A stretch of 64,000 bases of DNA, taken from positions 31,633,504 to 31,697,503 of the forward strand of contig OZ037765.1 of assembly GCA_964035545.1 (NCBI GenBank). The letters run 5' to 3'. Below are positions 49,860 to 60,800 of this stretch, one piece after another. The position numbers and the translations under genes are program-made. The DNA comes from Bugula neritina (lineage: Eukaryota > Bryozoa > Gymnolaemata > Cheilostomatida > Bugulidae). A model generated the notes under the pieces. That model searched no databases. It was not told the DNA's origin and was given only the letters and a program-made list of their open reading frames with translations. Position 1 is the first letter of the stretch; each line of letters opens with the position of its first letter.

Positions 49860-52800
49860 CTAATTCTTTTTATGACGAGTTCCTTTCTTTACCGACTCCT
49901 GAAACAAAAAGTAAAAGATATCAAACTAAAAAAAATACAAACATAATTTAATAATTTAAAGGTATTTAGCAACAAAACACTTGTACAATTAGAAAGCGTA
50001 ATATTAATCAATTTTAACCAAAATGTTTTCTTCACTGTGAAATTATACTCTACTAAATAGAAAGGCTCAAAGGATATAATTTAACCTCAAATAATGCACT
50101 GCAATATGAAATTTTCCGCCTACAAAAATAGACCTAAACTTTCTGAGGCACATTTCTTCATGTGATGAATCAGAAGTCCTTAGCTTTTAAACAATATAAA
50201 AAAATCTAGAAGACCCCCAGGCCCCAGAAAAACTTAAGGAAAGGAGCAGCAAACCTTAGACGAGCCAGTGTTGTTTTGAATAAAGTTATGTTTCTCTAGA
50301 ATGTTCCTGGCACAGTTGTTGATGTGTTTGAACCTGTCGGGTCCGAGCTGTATGCCGCCATACCAGCGGGAGACAACTACCAACACATTGACAGCGCCCA
50401 CTATCTACAGAGGAAACAAGAAGTGTTTATCAGCATCAGCTGTCTACAGTAAGAACAAGTGGTTATCCACAGCAGAAACCTGATGTATTTAAAAACATAA
50501 ATAGAGCAGGATTAGCCGGCTAACAATACCACAGTATGGACATACTAGAACCCTTCCTCGATGTATTACTGATGCAATAAGAACCGAAGCTAACATAGAC
50601 TCACATTTAGTAAATGAAGGACTCGACTTCCTGCCTGTGCCTCTCCATCATCATCACAATCTTCACAGATTGAGTCGTTGCCCAGCCGTATCCTGTATGC
50701 CTAACAATATACATTGTATAGTATAGTATCAAGTATGATGTATACATAGTATAGATATAACAACAGATATGGTATACAACAGTATAGTATACACAGTATA
50801 ATATAGTGTAGTATAGTATGGTATGATGTATACACAGTATAGTATACATAGTACATATAGTTTAGTAAGGTGTACATATATAGTATAGTATGTAGTACAG
50901 ATACAGCAACAGAGAAAAACATTTTTACCCATTTGAAATAAAATAAAATCATCATACACAGATTTTCTCTAAACAGAAAAGATTACAGAATAATAAAATA
51001 ACTGCAGGCTAACATGACAACAAGATCAACAATAACAGCGACTCAAATACCTGGATGTTGTGAGTTGCAGCGGATATCTTTTTATTGCTAAGTAGTGTTC
51101 GCATCACCAAGGAAACTTGTGACGTAGTGGTAACCATGGCAACGTGAGCTTGAAATGTGCTTTTCCTATCCGTGATTGGCTCATCGTGAAAAATCTCAGG
51201 ACAGTCCTCTGTAAATTAGCATACAGTACAGAGTAACAAGCTACTCAGTTTAGCAGTGAGATTGAGTGCAGAACTCCTTTCCTCATTGATAATACTGTTA
51301 TACAATAATATGAAAATTGGAATTTCTTTCCATTCAACTTACAATACATTTGTAATAACTTTATTATTTGTGACAGTTTCATTACAGTAATGAAAATTAT
51401 TGATATATATGATTATATAGTTCCCAGCATTACATTTGACTATAGCTTTCAATAGCTTTCATTGCTGAATCTAAACAGTCATACTAAGAAATATTTAATG
51501 TAGGATTGTTCATTCAGTGTTATGAATTCATAAGTTTTAAATTAGATGTGAATTATTTATAAAATGGTATGAAAAACATTTGATATATAGCCCCGCCATA
51601 TATAGTTCTAACTACAATCTTTCTACATATCTTTTCATGTACCATACATATAAACTTTTCAATTTCTCAACACTAATACCTTCAATTTACAAAACAACCT
51701 TTACTAGAATACTTTCATTTGAACATAACTACAGAATAAAATGAAACCATAAACATTAACTAATGAAAATAAATATATAGAATGCCAACATACCCACAGT
51801 TTCAGCTAGTAAAGTTGAGGCATCCAACAGTTGAAAGACCTGACTAGCATCTACAGTGCCTTGACTCTCCCCTGGTTCCTTGCTTTCAATGATGGACAAG
51901 TATTCCCTGATGGCCTCCGTCCAGATGTATATAATCGGCTGTCCGATGTTCTCTGCGTACAGCAGATTCAGCTGGTCGGTTATGGTGGCCCTGTCCTCAC
52001 CAGATAGTTGTACAGCGTCCAGTTCAAAGTACGGAGGGGCATCACTGGGGTACCCGTCAGGTAGTCTCACCTATAACAAGGGGTATAGAATGTAACTAAT
52101 AGCAAAACATGTATAAAGTAAAACAGAATTAGTGTTTAATTACAATAATACATAACTAACAAGTTTTGCAAGTTAATGAGAATTGTCTTCTTTTGAAACA
52201 TGTAAAAAGTAACTTATTAGATGTTTAAAATTATGAAAACTTGTTTTAAATCATGATGAAAACACAACAATAAAAATAAATGAATGTGAAAATTAAAATA
52301 TTTTGCTAACTTTGAGCTTTCTTTTACAAAACTTTACTAATAATTATTGGCAAAGTTTTTAAAAATAACCAGTTGTTTCATTGCCAAAGTGCTGCATTAT
52401 TTTAAAAATGTCTTTTTATTACGTGAACTTTTTTAAGAGAAAGACAACTCCAACTAATAGCAATGCTTTATTAAAACTTTCATCACACGAGAATAGCTCA
52501 CCTGGAGTCGGACCTCAGAGTTTATGTTGATGATGTACTTCCTGTTAGCCTCAGATTCCACGACCCAATCGTCTCCATAAATGGCAGAAAGTGCTTCAAC
52601 TTCTTCAACCTACATACCATCCAGAATTCAAAATATTTCCACATAAATCAAACAAATAAAAACTGTTTGTGATATAAGGTGCCTAGAAATGTTAACAGCT
52701 AAATATGTTGCTTATAGTACGTAATGCATACACAAATATTAGATCATCAATAACTTTACATCTGCATGGAGTTATTAGTGAAATATTTCAAGTTTAAGTC

Positions 52801-53068
52801 GAACATGAATTACTAAACGGATCAAATTATTTAAATGAAGACTTATTACAGACTGATAGATGAGAAAAGATCTTAAATATTTCACAAATAGGTGAATTTT
52901 TTATGATAGAATATACAACAAATTGCAAACAAAATGTAGGTACTATAACGTGAACTGGGTGTGAGCACTTATGTAAAAAAATACAATCATACTTGCCTAA
53001 ACATTGTTTACAGTTAAAAAAGTTACAAAATCTACCTGTGCTGTAATATTTGAGATTTCATCTGTCAT
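49860..53068 (-). CDS. IMPACT: IMPACT: RWD plus UPF0029/YigZ-like domain protein, GCN2 regulator
   Basis: Exons in transcript order (minus strand): 53068-53036, 52609-52502, 52070-51794, 51208-51051, 50700-50605, 50404-50255, 49898-49860. The total is 861 nt, 286 aa (human 320). IMPACT binds GCN1 and dampens activation of the eIF2-alpha kinase GCN2 during amino-acid shortage. The RWD domain covers about residues 10-115, with EEVEALSAIYGDDW and RLPDGYPSDAPP. The ancient Impact domain covers about 145-260, with PITDRKSTFQAH (150-161), CEDCDDDGEAQAG and VVVSRWYGGIQLGPDRFKHI (233-252). The C-terminus is short and basic (KKGTRHKKN). The first coding exon supplies only 11 residues beginning MTDEIS. 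All splice phases agree. It lies downstream of and in the same direction as its neighbour's promoter side, and is head-to-head with CABIN1. Confidence 0.95.
50703..50900. repeat. TATAGTATAC-type repeat before minus-strand acceptor
   Basis: Irregular units of AGTATAGTATACACAGTATA. The array starts at the acceptor of the IMPACT exon that begins at 50700 on the minus strand, so the splice site lies in repeat sequence. Confidence 0.85.
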
Positions 53069-53183
53069 CACTGATACATTTGGAGCAGTTCACACATTAG
53101 ATTCAGACTAGCTATCTACAATATTACAAGAGTATCAGTTACTAGCTAACTAACCGGTACATGCACTGCAGTAGCTGTTTAAA

Positions 53184-53214
53184 CATTTGACACCGTAGCT
53201 TATGGTGTCAAATG
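53184..53214. repeat. 11-bp stem inverted repeat
   Basis: CATTTGACACC (53184-53194) is followed by a 9-nt loop and its exact complement GGTGTCAAATG (53204-53214). It lies 116 nt upstream of the IMPACT start codon. Confidence 0.85.
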
Positions 53215-53379
53215 TGTCTAGAGTTAGTACTTACTCTTACTTTCATAAATCATGATATGCATACTGCCTAACCACAACTTAGGTAAACCCCTTTTATATT
53301 TAGCTTCAACATTTATAATTATCACTTGACAGGTTGTGTACTCATAGTCATACTCATTCTGACACACATCTTCACAGCT

Positions 53380-53720
53380 ATAATTATAATCTTATACTCA
53401 TAGTGCTAGTCATGCTCACACTCTAGCTCTTAGACTTACGTGCCAAGCTCAATGCCATAACTCACAATATCATAAATATTAATCGTAGTGATAGTCATAG
53501 TAATACTAATACTATAGTTATTCAAAATTGTAATTCATATTCATATTGTTAATGTTACACATATTATACTTAATATTTATCTGATAGTTATACTTAAACT
53601 CAATAAATAATGATATTGATAATCAAAGTAAAAGTTATACTTAAAGTTAATATTAATATTATTGTAATTGTTTCACTTTTATTAGTACTAGCAATAAAAT
53701 CAAGTGTAACATTAATATGA
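53380..53720. repeat. Degenerate ATACTCATAG-type cryptic tract
   Basis: Low-complexity sequence built of short words such as ATACTC, ATAGT, AATACT and TTAATATT. Its composition resembles the complement of the tract at 13070-13600. Confidence 0.6.
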
Positions 53721-54811
53721 AACTTCAAGTAAATAAATAAAAAGTTGAAATTAGCTATGGCAGCAATTATTAACATTACTAAAAGTGCTTTCTCCGTCTG
53801 TGTCAGCTGTGCAAAGTTTTAATCACAAAAATTGCTTAAAACAGCAACGAGTTGGTGGTCAGTGAGTGCATTGGTTTGGGTCTCGAGTTTGGAGTTCGAG
53901 GTTTGAATTTTGGCCAACAATGCGTTTACAAATACTATAATCAATCACTCCCAAATCGGTGCTGCTTCTAGCGATGGCATTAATCGTTGGTGGCAGCGTT
54001 CAGCCTTGACCATAAATTATATAGCAAGAAATAGAAATCTAAAACAAAGCAGGTATTGGTTGCGGGACTGTGCGCTATCTGCTTAAAACTTTGAGCTATA
54101 ATTTATGGCAAACCCACCTTTTCTATTTAGTACTTTTTATTAGCAACTTTTTATTGCAAGAAAGATCAATTACCCGAGGAAGCAAAATGAAAATAGGAAT
54201 ATAAATCCGTTAGCTTTAGGCAATGGCTATGAAACTCATTTTATCATTATGATGAATATGATTACTACTTTGCCTTTAAATTTATTAGTTTTTGATGGTA
54301 ACAAAAAGGATAACAAAATTTTAATTAAGTTGAAGTTGGAAAATCAAACTATATTATTAATATTATTATTATTTATAAACTTGAACTTGAAGTTAAAGTT
54401 GATGATTGAATTTGATGTAGTGACTGTGATCATGGTGATCCTTATCACTTCATGATGATGATGATGATGTGATACTACTACTAATACTAATAGTAGTACT
54501 CTAAATTACTTATTAGTAATAATTAATAACTAAGTATATCAGCTTTAAGTTTAAGTATTAATAATTCAATATTGGTATAACTATAAATTAAAATATTATA
54601 TTAAATTTAATTATAATTATTTAATTTTAAATTTATTTATTTTACTTATAGTGACTATAAAACCAACAGATTTAGTTTTGGTTCTTAAATTATTATTTAA
54701 TTAAATGTAATCTTTATTCATATTTCTGCTAGGTTTGAGTCTGGTAGGCAACCACTTGTAGTTGTATTGAAGATAAACATAATGGCTGCCTGAGAAAAGT
54801 AACCTTGCACC

Positions 54812-57800
54812 ATGGTAAGTTGTTAGGCTTTTTCTATATTGACATTACAGTTTTAAGAAATCTGGATTACAATGTTGAATGTTTATCTGCTATTTCTTGT
54901 TTATGCAAAGAAAAGAATATCTAATTTAGCTACATTTTTATTGCTGGCTTGTCTTCATTTTTATTTGCAAGCTATTGTATAAAAATTGGGAAGTTTCATT
55001 TTAGATTCGAATCGCTGCTTTGAATGACAGCGGCAGCAGTAGCTCTAGTTCCGGAAGTACTGATGGTGTAAATGGCTCTGCCATTCTTACTAAGGAAGCT
55101 TTGGTAGATTTATATATTATTAAACAATTCTTTGATGATATATTTTTTGAGTTTGTATTTAAAGGCTCTATAATGATTTTTAATAACTCTATAACTGTTG
55201 CATTTTAATTTGTGGATTGCGTAATGCGTAAGTTGAAAGTTATTACTTATTTTGTTCATTTTTATCATATTTATATCGTACTTGTTTTGGTTTTAATGTT
55301 GGTTATTTACTTCTGCTGTGAAGATGACTTTGTGGTGCTAATAGAACTGGTTTGCTGTAGGAGCACGCTGCCTACTCTCTGTATAACAAATGTCTTGGGT
55401 ATGAAAGAGCTGGACTCTTGGACAAAGCTGCCCAGTCCTTTGAAGATCTTCTGAAGAATGAGTTTATTTCTGAGGTGAGATTTGATAATGTTGGGGTAAT
55501 TATAGCACAGCTTTTAAGGGAAACCTACCCATGGGATTAATGTATTGGTTGTTGATTATTTTTAGTGATTTTATTTGTTTATAAAAATAATGAATGGTGA
55601 ACAATTATTTCACTTGGAATTTTCATACTGTTTTTTTAATTATTTTCAATAAATTTATTAGTATCATTTTTCAATCCTATTAAATGTAATTTGCTTGCAT
55701 TTGTGTTTTAAATTTCTATAGCAAGCACATGCGAAATGTTACCATGTTTGTAGTCAAAGGAAAAGTTCACTCTGTATCACTTAAGGCTGTACCACTGTTT
55801 TTGATTTATTTCAATGTTTGTAGTTGAACTGTTTGCGAATTTTATTTATACTCGAGACTATAAAATTTATAGACTTAGGTTGCACTTGACTGTAATATTT
55901 CATTGAAGGTTTTATTGATTCCCATCATATTTAGGCTAGTTCTACTATGTCTGAGACGGGACAATTGTTGCCAAGCGCTCTACTCAAATACTCTGCCCTA
56001 AAGAATCTGGCTAAAGTCTACTCCAGGCAGGACAAGCACCAGCAGGCCTTGACAGCTCTGCTACAGGTAACAGTTGGAATAGGAAGGGGAGATAACAACT
56101 AGCATAGGGAGGGGAGATAACAACTAGCATAGGGAGGGGAGATAACAACTAGCATAGGAAGGGGAGATAACAACTAGCATAGGGAGGGGAGATAACAACT
56201 ACTATAGGGAGGGGAGATAACAACTAGCATAGGGAGGGGAGATAACAACTACTATAGGGAGGGGAGATAACAACTAGCATAGGAAGGGGAGATAACAACT
56301 AGCATAGGAAGGGGAGATAACAACTACTATAGGGAGGGGAGATAACAACTACTATAGGAAGGGGAGATAACAACTAGCATAGGAAGGGGAGATAACAACT
56401 AGCATAGGGAGGGGAGATAACAACTAGCATAGGGAGGGGAGATAACAACTAGCATAGGGAGGGGAGATAACAACTAACATAGGGAGGGGAGATAACAACT
56501 AGCATAGGGAGGGGAGATAACAACTACTATAGGGAGGGGAGATAACAACTAACATAGGGAGGGGAGATAACAACTAGCATAGGGAGGGGAGATAACAACT
56601 AGCATAGGGAGGGGAGATAACAACTAGCATAGGGAGGGGAGATAACAACTACTATAGGGAGGGGAGATAACAACTAGCATAGGGAGGGGAGATAACAATT
56701 ACTATAGGGAGGGGAGATAACAACTACTATAGGGAGGGGAGATAACAACTAGCATAGGGAGGGGAGATAACAACTAGCATAGGGAGGGGAGATAACAACT
56801 ACTATAGGGAGGGGAGATAACAACTAGCATAGGGAGGGGAGATAACAACTAGCATAGGGAGGGGAGATAACAACTACTATAGGGAGGGGAGATAACAACT
56901 ACTATAGGGAGGGGAGATAACAACTAGCATAGGGAGGGGAGATAACAACTAACATAGGGAGGGGAGATAACAACTAGCATAGGGAGGGGAGATAACAACT
57001 AGCATAGGGAGGGGAGATAACAACTAGCATAGGGAGGGGAGATAACAACTAGCATAGGGAGGGGGAGATAACAACTTTTGTAGGGTGATGGAAACACAGC
57101 TAACATAAAGAGGGGATAACTCTTAGTGTAGAGAAGAGGAGATAACAACTAGCATGGAAAATAAATGACTAGCACAGACAGAAGATAATAACTAAAATAG
57201 AGCAGAAATAATAACTAGCGTAAGAAAGGGAGATAACGAGTAGTGTAAAGAGAAGATAACCACCATCGTAAGGGGGGGGGGGGGGCAAAAACTAGCATAG
57301 GATGCTGTACTCGGGTATTGCTACTTGGAAGCTACTAACCTTCCTTAAATGCTCTTAAAAGTATTTGAAAACCATGTAAAGCAAATCTAATAAAAGGGGA
57401 AAACATGAAAAAGAAATTGGCTACTGCTGATCTTCATTGGCAGCAGCAAATCTAGATTATGAAGTCTTTTCTTTTACTTATATTTTTCCAATGACTTTTA
57501 AAATTTTATTGAAAGGTTTGCTCAAGTTAAATGAGTTGAAGTTATAAAGTGTATACATTGTTGTGTGATTTAATGTAATGTATATTACGTTGTTTTAGGC
57601 TATCGAGATTGACTTTACTGATGTGACAGTTTGCTATAGACTGGGAGTCTTGTCATTGAAACTCAATCATTTGCTGTTGGCATGCAGGGCTTACAAAAGA
57701 GTTAGTACTGAGGCTCATACTCCAATAATTGAAATCTGTTTGATTGCATGCGCTACCACTGGAACACTGTGTTACAGATAATACTTGTTAACTCATGAAT

Positions 57801-60800
57801 AGCATGGAATGGTTTAATTTTTGGTATATTCTGTTTGATAATTTTTTAATTGTTTGAAGTTTACTCATTCTATATACTGTAATAGTATATAAGTTAGTTT
57901 ATTGTTATATATAATTATTATTTTAATAATACTACCATTTCTATATATTTTGGCTCAACATATCTATTTTTATGATAGAAATGCTTGAGTGGGTGAATTG
58001 TAACATGTTCGTTGATACAACAAATGCTAAACATACAAGACTGTTGAAAGGTATGAAATGCTACTATACTGTCTTCCCTTCACGTAGTGTGAGATCATGT
58101 ATCAGTGTAGTGTGAATTATTTGGTCTGATCTGCAGGGTCTAGAGCTAAGTGTCAACCACTGGCCCTGTTTGGATAATCTTATCACCCTACTCTATACGC
58201 TGGATAATTATGAAGGTTAGTAGCTGAATTTCAGTTTATAGATAATTTTAAATGTTAGATGACATAGCTATGTGTGTCAAGGTTACAACAGTTGTCTTCT
58301 CTGGCCTCACCTTTTTAAACCTTTTTTTGAAAGCCCATCTTGCTAATTAGCCCATGTTCTGTATGTGATGTCTTGTATGCGTGTCGGCAGGGTGTCTATG
58401 CTACATAGCACAAAGTTTAGAGAGAGATCCTGGCTATGTCAAAGGTCTGGTTCTTCGTAAAGCAATTTTCAAGGAGCAGCCTTGTTTGGAGAAACAGTTC
58501 TTGTCGGTCTTCAGTAAATGGTAAATATATACGTAGCTATGTACAGTGTAGGTGTGTAGGTGTATGTGTACGTAATCTGTATGATGTATGTATAGGTGTG
58601 ATGTAAGTGTAGAACAATTGCATAGTGTCTCTATAGAGTAAGTGCAAGTGTTGACTATAAGTAGATTATATGGAATAGGTGTGGGTAAAAAGTTTTTAGG
58701 TATGGTATAGATGCAAGAAATAAGCGTGGGTGTGAAATAGAAAAAGGCATGGAATGAGTAAAGATCAAGGAATCAATAATAACACACTTGATTTAAATTT
58801 TATTGTAACAATGTCTTTTGCCTTCAACTAATTTCAAGATGGTGGTAATGAATATGATTAATAGTATAGCAGTATAAATGTTTTTTAATTTTCCTATTTA
58901 ATTTGGGTATAGTGTTCTGTAACCAAATCACCTGCTGTCCAACAGGATTTAAATTCAATTTGTATACTAAAATGAAAAAGTTTTTCTCATGATTTATGAA
59001 AATGGTAAAATCTTGTGTGTGAATTCTTAACAACTATGTTACCACTACATAGTTACCACCACATAGTTACCACTACATAGTTACCATGTTTATAAATTTA
59101 GCAATTTAAATGAAATTACTGAGTACAGTCAAGCCTTAGATTCCACAGATGAACTAGAAATCCTGCAACAGGTAAAGAAACTCAGGGATAGGCACAGAGA
59201 GGCGTGTAAACCTAAGGAACTCCCCACCATAGATCTCAACCTGTCTGAATACAGGTAGTTCTATACTCAGTGAGTCTATGATAACGTAACCCACAGACTA
59301 TGACACTGTTGTCTAGTGTATACCTGTACGTCTTATTAGGTAATCATTTGACACGTCTTTATGCAGTTTTTGATTAACCAATGGCTAGGAGTAGCTGTGG
59401 TCTAGGGGTTAGAGCGTTTGCTTCGTAAGCATGGGGTCATGGGTTCGAGCCCAACAAAGGTGGTGTTAGAAAGAGCATCCAGTCATAATTGCTCCTGTGC
59501 CACATATGAATAAGTCCTTAGTCCGATTTAACAAAAACCCTTTCCATCAGGGGTTTCTCACGAGGATGGCGACTATAAACTTGCATGAGTTTTTTTAGGA
59601 GTAAGAAATTATTGGTCCTACTGTTTCAAGCTCTTACATGTAAATATAGGCACCAGTCATGAGGTTTAAAAATTTTAAGTTTCTAGAACTTTCCCCAAAT
59701 AACTCACATGTGTTTATAGTCTCTATCCCTGTGAGAAACACTTGATGGAAAAGGTTTTCTAAGCTATGGGTTTGTTTTATATTTTGGCAAAGGAGTAGTC
59801 ATGACTGAATGCCCCTCCTAACATCACCAATGGTCTTTACTGGGAATCAAACCTCTGACCCCATGTTTACTAAGTCAGTGCTCTAACCCCTAGACCACGG
59901 CTGCTCCCCAGACCCTCCCCCAATTCTTATGACTTATTACCTAGATCCTGTATGTACTTGAGAACTACACCTTGCAAGTATTCTCATGTCTTTAAAATAA
60001 TATACGGTAATATGAGTGCATGCCATAATAACTTGTATACTTTCAACATATTTACAACCTTTGCAGCAAATCTGATTGTTTATAATAAATATGGTGAAGT
60101 GTGCTAGACTAATGGTTCTATCTGATATAATAACACTGCATGTTTTTATAGCTGGTCATCATTGGGGAAGCAACTCCTCGATATTTATCAGTACATTGAA
60201 GAGCAGTCTCCTGACTTGGTTAGTTACTTGTACTCTTATATCTATATTGTATTGTATGATTGTATTTAATTTATGTTTTGTTGTTTATATATCTTATATT
60301 TTATATATTTGTAATAAATTTTCTCTTGTGATATTTATTTATACTGACACTTTGACGAACGCTGTGAGTCATTAGATAAAGCCAGTCTTACTTTGCTATG
60401 ATGTGACAATTACTGTCACAAAGTGACATCTTATAAATACTGTGACAATCAGCTTACATTTAATAGTCACCTAGTCACAACAGTCACACCAAACCCTTTA
60501 TTGAACTTAGCATCAAAGATTTATTGTGTCTGTGCGTAGAATCACTCTTGCAAGCTGATTATGAACTTTAAACAACCTTCTGCAAGTGTCACCACAGCTG
60601 AAACTCTCCTCTCCTCCAGAGAACTTGTTGATAATAAGAAAAAGTTAGAGTCGGGTAGGCACTCTGTTACTTTTCAATTGCTTGACTTTATCTAAAAACC
60701 TATCCTGGTGTTTTATTGGTGCTGCCTCACAATGCAACAGCATTTGTATTACTACTTGCAGAATTTCATGGACTATTTTGGTATTTTCTTTTCAGTTCTC

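Larger units (their letters stand above)
53069..54811. promoter_or_regulatory. Divergent intergenic region, IMPACT and CABIN1
   Basis: The 1.7 kb between two start codons facing away from each other must hold both promoters. It contains a hairpin at 53184-53214, a degenerate low-complexity tract around 53380-53720 and AT-rich DNA around 54450-54650. No CpG-rich core or clear TATA box is evident. Confidence 0.6.

Noticed and set aside
59388-59460. Candidate tRNA gene (A and B boxes present)
   Set aside because: It lacks a complete cloverleaf with an acceptor-stem partner, and the same head recurs with a common body elsewhere, so it is a SINE head.
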